Source: Lineus longissimus (lineage: Eukaryota > Nemertea > Pilidiophora > Heteronemertea > Lineidae). Taken from it: a DNA stretch of 60,000 nucleotides. The DNA lies in contig NC_088313.1 in the NCBI RefSeq assembly GCF_910592395.1, positions 21,036,437 through 21,096,436 on the forward strand, in the 5' to 3' direction. Positions within the stretch are counted from its first letter, which is position 1, and each line of letters starts with the position of its first letter. Below the pieces are notes generated by a model. It was not told the DNA's origin. It did no database searches and saw nothing but the letters and a program-made list of their open reading frames with translations. Below, in pieces: positions 20,982-33,540 of this stretch. The position numbers and the translations under genes are program-made.

Positions 20982-21622
20982 ATGATATTATTCAATGGAA
21001 TCAAAACTGGTGAAACTAGCCAGAAACTGTCCTCCCCATATCCACTGCAAATGACATGCATTACATCACCCGAAGTGAGCACATGGTCCCTGGACCATTT
21101 CATTTACCAATTTGAACAAAAATTGAACAAAAATTTATTTCCTAAAAAACGTAATTTGAAAAAAACTAATTTTACAAAAATTCCTTCCATTTTTCAAGAA
21201 AAAAAATGTGTTAAAAAAATCATTCATGATTTTTGTATCAACGAAAATTTCAGAAAAAAAGAGTTGAACAAACACACTCTAAAATGGATAAAAAATAACA
21301 TAAATATTTCCAAAAATCCCAAATATTCCAAATATCTCAAGCCAACATACATCTATCAAGTCAACGAGAAAAACGCTTATTCCCATGTCAAGAGCAAAAT
21401 CCATTTTCATACATCTGATTTGAGTTTGGGAAAGGGTTGGAATCACGAAGGCCGGCCATAGATACATTTGATGATGATATCGACGTGGAAGAGATGACAG
21501 ACGTTTGAATTGGTGAAACCGCAATGCCCAACTCGGAAACTGATGATGTCCACGAAATCCCCTACAATTTTTTACAAAGTCACAATTTGCGACCAAAACT
21601 GAAGAAGATATTGTCACAATAG
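20982..21622 (+). pseudogene. Decayed Lys/Asn-rich reading frame
   Basis: A 159-codon ATG frame (20982-21461) is rich in Lys and Asn, with an A-rich coding strand. At its stop a second frame (+2) continues as an acidic stretch (DTFDDDIDVEEMTDV) to a TGA at 21506-21508, and the same frame stays open again to TAG 21620-21622. The total of about 210 codons with one shift and one stop looks like a broken gene or transposon ORF. No domain is recognised. Confidence 0.35.
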
Positions 21623-22084
21623 AAAGGATAAAAATGTGAAAACGCCACCAGATATCAAACAAGCTGGGCCTCAGGAACATTCTAAGGTAACTATTTGTTT
21701 TAGAATGTGATAACTACATGACAGTGATATCCATCTGCTTTGGCAGTTCAGCCATTGTTGCCTATACAGTGTATGCAAATATGTGTGTACGAATAAGATG
21801 TTCCTTATGAAAACTTCTGTTTCTCCGATTTCTACAACTTTCATATTTTAGTCAAAACCACTATTCTAATCACAAGAACCTAGTAATGGCCAATACTGGA
21901 CTAGAAATACAATCATAATCAATGAACTATGTGCTGAACTTGGCGATCTTCAGGCCAATTGACTGTACCAAATGGCACTGGCCAAGCCTCACACCGAGGA
22001 CCTTTTGGTTAAAAGTCTTCCACTCTTCCGATTTGCTTCCCAGTATCTGCAATGCTTCCAGGTATCTGCCAGAATACTTGCACT

Positions 22085-23725
22085 TCAAGCAATGTATACC
22101 TTGTCTCTGTGAACTGACTTACATTTCAAGCAATACCTTGTCTCTGTGAACTGACTTACATTTCAAGCAATACCTTGTCTCTGTGAACTGCTTAATACAA
22201 GCAATCCTTGTCTCTGTGAACTGACTTACATTACAAGCAATCCTTGTCTCTGTGAACTACTTACTGTACAAGCAATACCTTGTCTCTGTGAACTACTTAC
22301 ATTACAAGCAATACCTTGTCTCTGTGAACCGCTTACTAATACAAGCAATCCTTGTCTCTGTGAACTGCTTAATACAAGCAATCCTTGTCTCTGTGAACTG
22401 ACTTACATTTCAAGCAATACCTTGTCTCTGTGAACTGCTTAATACAAGCAATACCTTGTCTCTGTGAACTGCTTAATACAAGCAATACCTTGTCTCTGTG
22501 AACTGACTTACATTACAAGCAATCCTTGTCTCTGTGAACTACTTACTGTACAAGCAATACCTTGTCTCTGTGAACTACTTACATTACAAGCAATACCTTG
22601 TCTCTGTGAACCGCTTACTAATACAAGCAATCCTTGTCTCTGTGAACTGCTTAATACAAGCAATACCTTGTCTCTGTGAACTGCTTAATACAAGCAATAC
22701 CTTGTCTCTGTGAACTGACTTACATTACAAGCAATACCTTGTCTCTGTGAACTGCTTAATACAAGCAATACCTTGTCTCTGTGAACTGACTTACATTTCA
22801 AGCAATACCTTGTCTCTGTGAACTGCTTAATACAAGCAATACCTTGTCTCTGTGAACTGCTTAATACAAGCAATACCTTGTCTCTGTGAACTGACTTACA
22901 TTACAAGCAATCCTTGTCTCTGTGAACTACTTAATACAAGCAATCCTTGTCTCTGTGAACTGACTTACATTACAAGCAATCCTTGTCTCTGTGAACTGCT
23001 TAATACAAGCAATACCTTGTCTCTGTGAACTGACTTACATTACAAGCAATCCTTGTCTCTGTGAACTACTTACTGCACAAGCAATACCTTGTCTCTGTGA
23101 ACCGCTTACTAATACAAGCAATCCTTGTCTCTGTGAACTGCTTAACACAAGCAATACCTTGTCTCTGTGAACTGACTTACATTACAAGCAATCCTTGTCT
23201 CTGTGAACTACTTAATACAAGCAATCCTTGTCTCTGTAAACTGCTTAATACAAGCAATCCTTGTCTCTGTGAACTGCTTAATACAAGCAATCCTTGTCTC
23301 TGTGAACTACTCACATTACAAGCAATACCTTGTCTCTGTAAACTGCTTAATACAAGCAATCCTTGTCTCTGTGAACTACTTACTTTACAAGCAATACCTT
23401 GTCTCTGTGAACTGCTTAATACAAGCAATCCTTGTCTCTGTGAACTACTTACTTTACAAGCAATACCTTGTCTCTGTGAACTGCTTAATACAAGCAATCC
23501 TTGTCTCTGTGAACTACAGTACTTACTTTACAAGCAATACCTTGTCTCTGTGAACTGCTTAATACAAGCAATCCTTGTCTCTGTGAACTACTTACTTTAC
23601 AAGCAATACCTTGTCTCTGTGAACTGCTTAATACAAGCAATCCTTGTCTCTGTGAACTACTTACTGTACAAGCAATACCTTGTTTCTGTGAACTGCTTAA
23701 TACAAGCAATCCTTGTCTCTGTGTC
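22085..23725. repeat. ~35-bp minisatellite, 47 copies, composite units
   Basis: Core CTTGTCTCTGTGAACT occurs 47 times. Linkers are of a few types: GCTTAATACAAGCAAT, GACTTACATTACAAGCAAT, ACTTACTGTACAAGCAAT and CGCTTACTAATACAAGCAAT, each with or without AC before CTTG. From about 23340 the linkers alternate regularly as a two-unit higher-order repeat. The long open frames on both strands are by-products. Confidence 0.97.
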
Positions 23726-25426
23726 ATCCACTCTGTGATAATATCTGTGACTTGCTGGCTTCTTTTCAGATATATCTGGGAGACTGAGAGAACCCCATCC
23801 ACTGGTCAACTCAAGTTGCTGCCTCTTTCGTTTTTCCACATTTAGATGGGATACATGTATGGAGAACACAATTTCAATGGTAAGCTGGCATACGCATGAA
23901 CTAATGCAGCCTTCTTGCTAACTACTATCCCAGAAATGACCTTCTTTCATTGTCAGGGTCCATGATCTGGCCATTATTCTTGGCCAAAGCAATCAAAGCA
24001 TTCATCAGCTTTTGAAAAGTTTCAAGTGAGGAGATCAAATATTTATGCAGCAGAATTCACTGACAACTATGAAAGGCCTGTTCATCAGATGTTAAAAATA
24101 TTGTCCTCTGATGAAAATATTGGTAGTGTGGCCTGGTGATGGTGATCTCATCAATAGTGGGTTATCGCCATCAATATCTTGTTCTAATCCCTCAACTAAT
24201 TACATATTGCAAACATTAATCAAGCGATATTAGCTCATGTAATTAGCACACTTTCCTGCAGCCCATTGTGTGAGACATAGTATGACTTTACTGGTTAATT
24301 CAACACAAACACACACTAAAAATACCCCAACATCACATTGATTTATCTTGATTCTGGTCATAAAGCAACCCAAGGGCATCACGGATACTAAAATTGGATC
24401 TATGTGGATAAAAATAGCGTGGCCGCTACTATAAATAGTATGATTGGTCCTGTTATTGGTTGATTGTGCGCTATTTATTGCTGGCAAACTACCCACGCAT
24501 TTCGTGATGACGTCAAAGCTGGCGATCAATATCCAATCTACTTGTTTCCGTCTCTCGCATGTCACTGATCGCGGGCCGGGAAAGGGAATGCACAGCTCTG
24601 TAAACTATAGAACAAGTCACCCACCTGTACATTGTAATATGTACAGTCCGATACTGATATGATATTGTGGTAACGTTAGCTTGAGTTGATCATTCTCTGT
24701 GATCTATGGTCAAATAGGCCAGAATTACAAGTGCGTGAGAGCTCGATCGCAGTAACTTATGAGGTACATGAGGCAACATCACCTTTCGCTTTTTAATAGG
24801 CGTTCTTTTAGACACACGGTCCTTCAACTGGTCTCGGTTCTTGAAATGTTAACACCCATGTACTATCATTTCCTGATTGACCTGTTCTGAGAGTTCTCTC
24901 TTCTCCCTATAAAATTGTACCATGCATACAAGACAGCTTTTCTGAGACAAAACCTTACAGGAATATTGTCGAACTTTCAAATTGGATATTAATGTAATCA
25001 ACCTTTCGTAATGTAATCCCACTGCGGTCTAGACCACGCATATTGCTACAGGCCTGTTTCAACCCACTATGGTTGTACATTGATCATAACAATATCTATA
25101 TTGGGTGATTTATTGAAAAATACGTGTACGAAATTGATAATTCGAGTTATTTATTTTCACAGTTTCTGTCTCGGATTCTATTTATAAAACTTACAATAGG
25201 TCAAATATTACTTTTCGATATCGATCGTTGGGAACCAAATAACAGTATTAATCTTTTTGATACGCCCTGTTTATTTTGATTATGGAGTGGGATCCAATGG
25301 GGTTAGATTTCTGACGTACCCTCTGTCATATGTCTCAGCTGGAGGTGCTCCATCTCCAGGCCTTTCATCCAAGTTGACCACCTTTTTGTATCACATGGAG
25401 TAAGGGTAAGAAGAAAAAAAAGTCAA
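23726..25426. other. No gene; holds one regulatory-like cluster
   Basis: AT-rich non-coding DNA after the minisatellite. 24150-24240 has several homeodomain-type TAAT sites (TAATCCC, CTAATTAC, ATTAATC, GTAATTAG) in about 90 bp. The promoter-like cluster at 24429-24515 is listed separately. Confidence 0.45.
24429..24515 (-). promoter_or_regulatory. CRE, two CCAAT boxes and TATA-like site
   Basis: Read on the - strand the order is a full CRE (TGACGTCA, 24508-24515), ACCAAT (24455-24460), ACCAAT (24443-24448) and TATTTATAG (24430-24438), a usual core promoter arrangement. The TATA-like site is palindromic enough to work in either direction. No gene is seen on the - strand just downstream. Confidence 0.4.
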
Positions 25427-25530
25427 AATTAAGAAAAAATTTCAAAATCAAAAAAGTTTTGGGACTGATGATGTTGGTTCATTTTGAGCAGGAAAAAAAA
25501 GTGAAAAAAATATTTGGACTTTTTCCATAA
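25427..25530. mobile_element. Short MITE, copy A
   Basis: Shares TTTTGGGACTGATGATGTTG and GTTCATTTTGAGCAGG with the copies at 38570 and 38690, and ends GTGAAAAAAATATTTGGACTT. Termini are A/T-rich and inverted (AAGTC near the left, GACTT at the right). Degraded relative to copy B. Confidence 0.8.
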
Positions 25531-25958
25531 TGGTAATATTTTGAAATGTTGTGTTGAACAATGCAATCAATAAGTAAGTTAGTGACATTTGAAAGCTGAC
25601 TTTTTTATGATTGGAAGGAGCAGGCGCTGATCGAAGACCAGTTTGATCTTGTGGTGATTCAGTATTGTGTCTGCTGAGCGCCTTCTAATTGCCAGTATTC
25701 GTTCTCCTGAAGGTTATTATCCAGCAAAATGATTCATACTAGTCTCAAATGTGATATCATAATCCATATTATCATTTTTCATAATCGTAGTAAGGGATGA
25801 ATTTGAGATTGTGAATGTGAGTTTTGAATGGCGTTAATGTCATGTCTCGTTCCATGTAATAATCTATTGATGATTCACGAATAACTCTAAAATGCTGAAG
25901 TATGAATTTTTCTGCCTGTTTTTCGGTTGATTCTCTTATCCCTGTCATGACCTACTAG

Positions 25959-26132
25959 AAGTGGGTGGACTGTCTAGACTTTGCAAAAGAGATAATGTCC
26001 GCCAAGTTTTCTCTCAACAAAGATTTGACTCAGATGAAAATTGAGAGTTGGAGAGTCAACAAGACTCAAATGATGTCGTCTGACAATAACAAAGTCGGAT
26101 CCCTGCTGGATGGATGTGGTGTGCATAAAAAG
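25959..26132 (+). CDS. Candidate exon, 58 codons, unknown protein
   Basis: Open in phase 0 over exactly 58 codons between a pyrimidine-rich acceptor (CTACTAG) and donor AAAAAG/GTAGGT. The translation starts KWVDCLDFAKEIMSAKF and is mixed polar, with composition like a real protein. I recognise no family and found no partner exon in phase. It may be an exon of a long-intron gene, an old pseudogene, or chance. Confidence 0.3.
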
Positions 26133-26249
26133 GTAGGTCTTATTTATTCTTGGTTGGGACTGTCTCAAAATGATTGTATGCTAGATGTCCTTTGTCACAT
26201 CCTTACTATTTGGTCACTAGCTCCAAGTTGAGACAGTCCTTGGTATAAG

Positions 26250-26273
26250 CAAGTATGCATTAATGCATACTTG
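26250..26273. repeat. Perfect 24-bp palindrome
   Basis: CAAGTATGCATT joined to AATGCATACTTG, a perfect inverted repeat with no spacer. The flanks CCTTGGTATAAG and GGTACAAGG extend it imperfectly to about 45 bp. Just upstream GGACTGTCTCAA (about 26157) and TTGAGACAGTCC (26228) form another inverted pair. Confidence 0.85.
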
Positions 26274-26376
26274 GTACAAGGGTCATCCATCAAGAAAGAA
26301 ATATAGGCTTCACGTGGCTGATCAAGAGTGGAACACAAGCAGCAGCTATTTTGATCTGATCGTGTGAGCTTCTGTC

Positions 26377-26425
26377 TTTGTCCCAGGCTGTGCCTTTGTC
26401 CTAGCTTGTGCCGTAGTCCTAGGCA
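26377..26425. repeat. Short tandem repeat, 18-19 bp, about 3 copies
   Basis: TTTGTCCCAGGCTGTGCC and diverged copies TTTGTCCTAGCTTGTGCC and TAGTCCTAGGCACA in a row. Small and decayed. Confidence 0.65.
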
Positions 26426-29093
26426 CAACTTTTGACTACAGTCAAATAGATCCTGATAGAGCAATTTCTGAAGACTGTATCACCCTTGCTGTTGCATTGA
26501 TGATGGGCCTTGTGCATTGTTGTCATGCTGTTAGTTAGACGAAACCTTGTAACGATTGTTCTTTATGGCTGGGCTTTGTTTGTTGTACTTGTTGATTTAC
26601 CTTAGACAACTCACAAAATGCTTGAGTAATAAACTGTCCCCATATAAGGTGAAACATAAAGTCATTTTTCAAAAACACCCAGGTATTCCTCGGGGGAAAA
26701 GAATGGCATCGGTGCACCTTAACATTATAAAACTATTATGTTTACTACAGTCGATTGATGTCAACATATTTGATCAGATATTTACGTAATTCCACCAAAT
26801 ATGGCTTAGAGAAAGTATCGCGATCGTACTCAATGATCTCTAATGGTTGCCAACAATTAATCGATAGATCACACACGTTGACATTTCCCTTAGTCACTTA
26901 TAGACACATTGAAACCATGATGCTGTAATGCATTGAAATGATGAGACACATTGGGTGTAGTTTAATATTTTATGTCCAGGGGGTAGTGCTGTTATACCCC
27001 TTGATTTTAGGGGAGATGTAGTTCTCTGCATGTCGTCTAGGTGTCTCTAGTGGTAAAATGTTGAGTGTCGATATCTGAAGTTTGGGTTGATGCCAGACTG
27101 ACTTGCTTGAAGAAAAGTTATCTCAAGTTAGAAAAATAATCTAAATAAATACGCTCATGGTACCATTATACTACTATTTGACAAAATCTGCGCTATTTCA
27201 ATGGGAACGGGATGTTATTTCATAAACTCTTTTGGATGGTATTGTTAAATGCCATGAAAAATGTAAAAACATGCATTGTTGAATTTGCAAGCCTTTTAGG
27301 TGTGGAAATATCTGACAATCTGTGTAATGTTAACACTATTCAATTTTTAGCTCCTTTGCCTTGGGGGAATGTGTATCCTTACTTCATGTGCTGGTTGTGT
27401 GAGTTCCCTGCATTTAAGGTGATTATCGATGGGTTAGATTTATATAGGGTGTGGCATCATGCAGTTTCTATGAAAATGTGCAAATATCAAATTATGTACA
27501 TGCAATTCCCCTGGGGAAGTAGCAGTTACTGAGTCAGAGTTAAAAACATTTTTCAGAATTTCAAATTTTGACTTGTGTATGAAAATGACCAAAAAACAAA
27601 GTTATATTTCGTGGAAAATTTGTCACTGAATTTTGACACAATCAAGAAGTCAATAAAATTATGATCTCTACACTACACGAGGGTCATTTTGGACACAACA
27701 AAATACAACCTTTGGGAAAAAACATCATCACAGCTCTGGAGGTCGACTAATGCCAAGTACGGGGGCAGCACACATGATGCCAACTAATTAGAATTATATG
27801 AAGGATAATTAAAAACTTTTTTCCTTAAAATATTCGCCAAAAACTATAAAATCTGATTTAACAATATGATCAGTTGCCCGCAACCCAACCCACTCGGCTG
27901 TTCTTGATTTTTTCCTCTCTGTCTTGGCCTTTGATCTTCACACTCAGATGTGCCTCATCTCATTATGTCAGCGAAGAACTATGAGTATTGGTACCATGTG
28001 ACTTTTAAACATCGCGTCTAATCTGCCGAGGCCTTCTTCAACCACATCAAAGCTTAATTATACATTTTTTCTTCTCTGATAAAAAAGATTTGCTCATTAA
28101 CCTTTGGGTCACAAGTGTTGTTGTTTTCACAGTAAAAGCTTAATTCTGGTCGAAGCTCCCTAACCTTTTTGAAACTTTTGAGTTTTCCATTGGTCCAATG
28201 CGGGATTTAAAGGTTGTCGTTCCACTTCAATATTTCAAGTACATCAGGAAACCTTAAATACTCTAGACCCGATCAAAGTTGTGCTACATATTCAGTCATT
28301 GAGTTTGAAACATTAACCCACGAAACTAAAAAAAAGATCTCTTCAAATCCCAGTCTTGAATGTAAAGTTAATAAAGGTTTGAGTAGAATGCCGTCTATAA
28401 AGTTGGTGAGAATCAAAAACCTGCTCTTGTCCACACAGCCTCTTTAGGTTTCAATTCGATATTTAAACAGAACCATCTTAATGCTGCTTTAAGCGGCCAA
28501 GCCTGCGTCTCATCTGAAGATTAAATGTTTTCAAGAATGAAACATGTGCCAAAGTTTAACTAAGGGTAATTAGTGTATCTATACCTTCTTTGACTAGTCA
28601 TCATTAATTGCTCATTAGCTCTGTGTCTTCTTGACAGAGCGTTGTCATTCGGGTGGTAACTGGCCGGAGACATTGGAAGAGTTCACAGGAATGTGGCAGA
28701 CTGAATTCGCTAGAAAAAGATGAGTGGAGATTTAGATTAGTGAACTTGCACTACATGTATTGGATTCTGTTTGGTAATGAAGTGTGTCTGTTACGTTTTC
28801 TGATTTTAGGAGTTTGATATCCTTGGACTCTTGGATTCTGATGAACTTTTGAAAACCTGAAACACATCCTTGCGTAGGATATTGACTTGTTTTTTTCGCA
28901 CGAAACATTGATTGACATGAAGCCTTCTTTTTTTAAATCGATTTTATGAAATGAATATGATATTCTGCCCACAGATACATCTACAACGGTGTTTCGATTT
29001 CCGCAGTAATTTCATAGCTCCTTATTGATTCTGCTACTAGAAACTATCTTCATGAGGCATTACAAAATGAAGATACGTTGGCATTTCTTTTGC
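26426..29093. other. No gene recognised
   Basis: AT-rich non-coding DNA. A 106-codon frame at 27212-27532 has no splice-like edges or recognisable similarity. 28557-28640 has a run of TAATTAG/CATTAATTG-type sites. Confidence 0.45.
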
Positions 29094-29239
29094 AGGACAT
29101 CCTCTCTATCAAGGACAATGAGTTTGGTCGCAAATCGGTCATTCACAATTAATTTTACTTCTCCAATCAGGAGAACTCCTCCCTATCAAGGACAGAATAT
29201 TTTAGAATCAAGAGTGCCTTGTGGAGAGGTTCTAGTGTA
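29094..29239 (-). mobile_element. MITE, copy 2 (inverted)
   Basis: Read on the - strand it begins CTAGAACCTCT and runs through CTGTCCTTGATAGGGAGG, CTCCTGATTGGAGAAGT, GACCGATTTGCGACCAAA and CATTGTCCTTGATAGAGAGG. These blocks align in order with the element at 15091-15266. It is shorter and more diverged. Confidence 0.65.
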
Positions 29240-32200
29240 TTTGTATTCAGCTGGTCTCTAAAAAGCATCAGTTCAAGTTAAGATACTGACAGTTGTCTCA
29301 GTCGCCTTGATGAGTAATCCTGTGCACGAAGTGAATATCTGCCCTTGGGGGGGAATATTGATTCTGGTTGACCACCATCCCACTCAAATCCTCTCAAAAA
29401 CTAAATATCTTCATTCACCCGAGGGTAAAGTGGCCGGTGATTGCTGAAATCTGTGCTCTCCTTTAAAGAATGGTACACTAAAGCCAGAGGGTTCTGGACA
29501 TCTTCATAAGATTATACCCTGTGGGGTTAAGGGAATTTTCAAATCAAATGAAGCCTGCTTTTCAAAAGCAAAGATGGTCCGCTAGAAGTATGCAAAAGTT
29601 TATAGAAACCTTGAACTGTTTTAATGTAGTGTACTTGCCCTTGGCAAGATAATCTTGTCATCGTGCCTAGATGGTTGTCGAGAATATGCCCCCAAGGTTT
29701 CACCCGAGGCGATATACATCATTTGTATTACTGTCAACACAAGTGTTTATTTAATCAAAGTTAAACAAACACATGTTTTTGAATCATTTAGTCGAGGTTA
29801 ATGATTGTTTTATGAGAATGTTTAGCTGGGCAGAGGTCTAGAGCTTTGACGAAAATCCAGATGGTACTTTAACCGTCGTAGCATGATGAATAGCCATTGA
29901 AGAGCTTTTTATTCATTATGGCCTGCAGCAGAATATGATTTCAGTTGGGCCTGTTACAGTACTATAAGGGATGTATTTTCCTAGAGTCTTCACCTTCCTT
30001 CATTATTTCAAAGAAAGATGAAAGAAGTTATGTTTGACAGATAACATGATGTTGACTTCATCATCAAAACTGAACTTATTCTGCATTCAATCTTGTTAGC
30101 TCAGCTGTTAAGAACAAAAGCACTGAGGTCAAAAACAAACAAAAACTAAATCTCTGATGAAGTTGACAACATGTTTTGGACAAATAGTTGGACCAGATGA
30201 TTCTACAAAATCTTGGCCAGATGATGATAACATTACTCGCAAATAGTTGACACCTTTCCTCCCAAGAACCCTGGTGACCCGTCAAGTTGTGAATAACCCA
30301 GTGTGGGGTCACGATAATCACGAAGTTAACAATTGTGATCAAGCCCTCGTAAATTAGCTCTGATTGACATAAAGATGACACAGTATAATTACCCAGAATG
30401 CCAGGTAAAGGTTCACCTGTTTAATTGACTAATTAACAATTTATAACAGTACTTAGCTCTGTTGAGACTAAGGGGGCGGGGTGACTGGTCAGTCAGATCT
30501 TGACCCTCCAAACAGATGGTGAGAGGTGTCCAGTTTAGATCAGGTGTTATGGAAACCATTTCCGAAGGACTCCTGCTATTTTACTGAAATGAGACTTTGA
30601 TGGTGTTCAGTTACTTTAACCATAATCATTCAAGCTGTTTATGACTAAATAACCCTTATAAGTATCCAATTTGAACCATTTTTCCTCAATGATCAAACTG
30701 TGTTTTCCTTTTACGCACCAAAACTACTTCTTATCAGCACTGGTCAGAACGACAATCAGCAGAGAAGTTTCCTTTAAACATTACCTTTGCTACAAAGGGA
30801 TTCAATGCACCTGTCCCCACCTCTCAATTAGTAACTAATTATCCAGCTCGTCCTACTGTCATTTTTGTCAAGGACCTCAACAGTTCTAAAGTTTGTACCC
30901 CTTGCAGAGTAGGAAAACTAGGCAAAACCCTATTCTTGTTCAATGTGAGTGCAATCCATTCTTACCAGAGTCCGTCCACTGTGCTCGTCTGTACGCAGTT
31001 AGATGTGTTGGTTTGGCATAACGTGGACACCGTCATTCTATGATGAAGAAACCTAAAATCCTGAAGAATATCGATAGGGGGTCAGAAACTGTTGTTAGGG
31101 TTTTCTTAAGGACATGATTGATAGAACTAAAGTGTATTATAAGCAAATTGTATGTAAAGGATGAATTATCTTGTTATTTCTGCCCTGTCCCTGTAGGTGC
31201 CGCAACCTCTTAAACGAACCCTGGTGAGAATTGGCTATTTATTTAATTTGTATTCAAGCATTTTCCTCCCCTTTATACGACCCCATGCGATGGGCCTCCA
31301 ATTGAGTAAACGAGACACATGTGGAACCCCGTAAGCCTGACCTGACATTACTGCTCAGATTTCGACCCCGGGACCCTTGTCAGTTTGAAATTCAAAGGTC
31401 TATAATTGGCCACTAGGGGGCCATAGTGCAGATTTAGGGGGTCAGTGATTGGTTATCTGGAACTACGGGATTCCTGGTGATAATTACAAGTTAATTGAAC
31501 TTGTCTGTTGAGATCAAAACCAATGCAATTATTGTCAGAACTTATATATCGGACAAACTATTATCAATCTGTTAGATCATGACAAATTTCATCACACATG
31601 TAGTTCAATATGTTTTCAACAAAACACCTCAAATTATGGGCGTATGTGTTGTTACACATAGGAGAATCTCGCTCAAACTGCATGGCTACAATCTTCACAT
31701 TACATCCATCAACTCCACCAACGTAAAACTCAAGGCTTTATTCGCAACCTTCAAATGTCATTTTGAAGGTCACCATCACTGATCTAAAATGAAACTCATA
31801 AACACTTCTAAAGCGTCTTTGAAAATATAAACACCATCAGTTTAATGCTACAGTTCATCATAAACATTAATAGAATTCCTCGTTTTATTGAAAATAATGT
31901 CAGAAACTCCGTCCGAGGTTCTTGTCAGGTTGATTCAGGTCGAGTTTCATATCCAGGAGATTAAGTCTTTTGTCTGGCGATGAATTGGCCGAATAATCGA
32001 CTGTTTGCTTCAAGATGGTTTCCGCAGGAGGTCCAAAAACATCTGTAGCTGGTGGAACAGGTGACCATCACTCTAACGTCCATGCCCATATAAGGAAGCA
32101 AGGGGTTTTCCATCTCTAAATATAGCGCATTTGCTGCTGGTGGGAATCCTACTTAAGTTTTCAAGAACTTGTCACGTTTGTAAAGATTTGCTTGAATAGG

Positions 32201-33109
32201 GATATGATCGGGTGACGGGTGCTTTGTTTTCTTGTTTGAATGGTTAGGCGATGTTAAGAGTTGCTGCCGCTGGTTGTGACCAGCGACCAACGTTCATTAG
32301 GTTCCGAGGTCAGCTCAGTCGAGAAGAACACAGAGGCGCCGTCAATACCGCCAGGGCCGATTATGATTTTAACGATTTATTACTAAGCAATTAAGCATGA
32401 ACTACAGATTTTCTCCATGTGATTGTCTTCAATTTAAAATATGAACATTCCTTTTGATCATTTAATTCCGTCTGGTTTATTTGTTTGAAATTCTTCATGT
32501 GTGAATATCGCCTTTCCTTACAATTGGTGACAATATGACGTGTCCTTTATTACCACTGAATGGCTGTTTTATTTGAAATTGAAAACTTTAAGGGGCCACC
32601 CTGGGAACTTCTCCAGTGATTTAATTGACACGAACCGATGTAAAAAGTGATGAACTCTTCAAGGACTGATGCCGGCCACGGGAATTGGTGCCAGCCACGT
32701 GAGCTGTGAGAAAATCATATGAAAATGTTCTGAAGAAAGAAGTCCATACATTGTCTGTCTATGATTTTCTTGCATCGTGTGATTTTCAAGAGGTTTTTCT
32801 AGCTGGAGGTGTTGACTTGTCACTGTTCTTGTCTCTGGTTCCAGAGGGGATTTAGGACTCAACTTCTGGAGGAGATTAGTTTGGTGGCCTGTCACGAGTA
32901 TTCAACAGCTGAGTTGATGCCTTTAAATCAACTGAGTAAGCTTTAAAATGTCCTCTCAAGGCAATTAAAGGTTAAGATTCATCTCAGCAAGACAGCGTTT
33001 ATTTGACATTGACATTAGCAATATATCATACATTCTAGTTTTCTTAGTTGTGTTTTCAAGAAGAACCCACAAATCAATCTAGAAAGACAGAGTTGTACAT
33101 GGGCTGGTT
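29240..33109. other. No gene recognised
   Basis: Non-coding. Noted only: clustered TAATTA-type sites and a CACCTG E-box near 30395-30450, and GTGACCC / GGGTCAC half-sites in inverted orientation near 30275-30312. Confidence 0.45.
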
Positions 33110-33540
33110 AGTAAGTTTCATGTAAATGGTTCCCACGTCCTTGGTAGCTTGGTACAACGTCTCTAAGATGACCTGCATCTTTCTCAGCTTTCACCTGCTG
33201 ACTTAACCAAAGTTGCATCTTGATTTTCAAAATATTAAAGATTGAGGTTTCGGATTCATTAAAAGACACCCACACATATCCTTGTTGTGTGGAACCATTC
33301 CATTCCACAGAAGTCCACCACCAGCTGGTTGTCTTGCAGACTTGCATCTTTAGCTTTCATTCCCATGCCCTTGGACTCTAGGGCTCCAGTTCCAACCCAA
33401 GCCAAGTTGTCCCAAATACATTTACCAATACCAAAGTCCCAGCTGCTTGTTGGCTAACCTGCATCTTCTCCAATAAAAAAATGCAATTTTCAAATCTAGC
33501 AGTTATTTTTTCCCACGTCCTTGGATGTCCAGTCTCTTGT
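33110..33540. repeat. Decayed direct repeats
   Basis: TCCCACGTCCTTGG at about 33131, CCCATGCCCTTGG at 33361 and TCCCACGTCCTTGG at about 33512 recur, and each interval carries TGCATCTT followed by CTTTCA or TTTTCAAA. This suggests an old tandem array with 150-230 bp units. The - strand frames over it are not convincing genes. Confidence 0.5.

Noticed and set aside
22464-23802. Several long frames on both strands
   Set aside because: All lie inside the ~35-bp minisatellite and repeat its translation; no splice signals or known domain.
27212-27532. 106-codon frame
   Set aside because: Composition like translated AT-rich DNA, no splice-like edges, no recognisable similarity.
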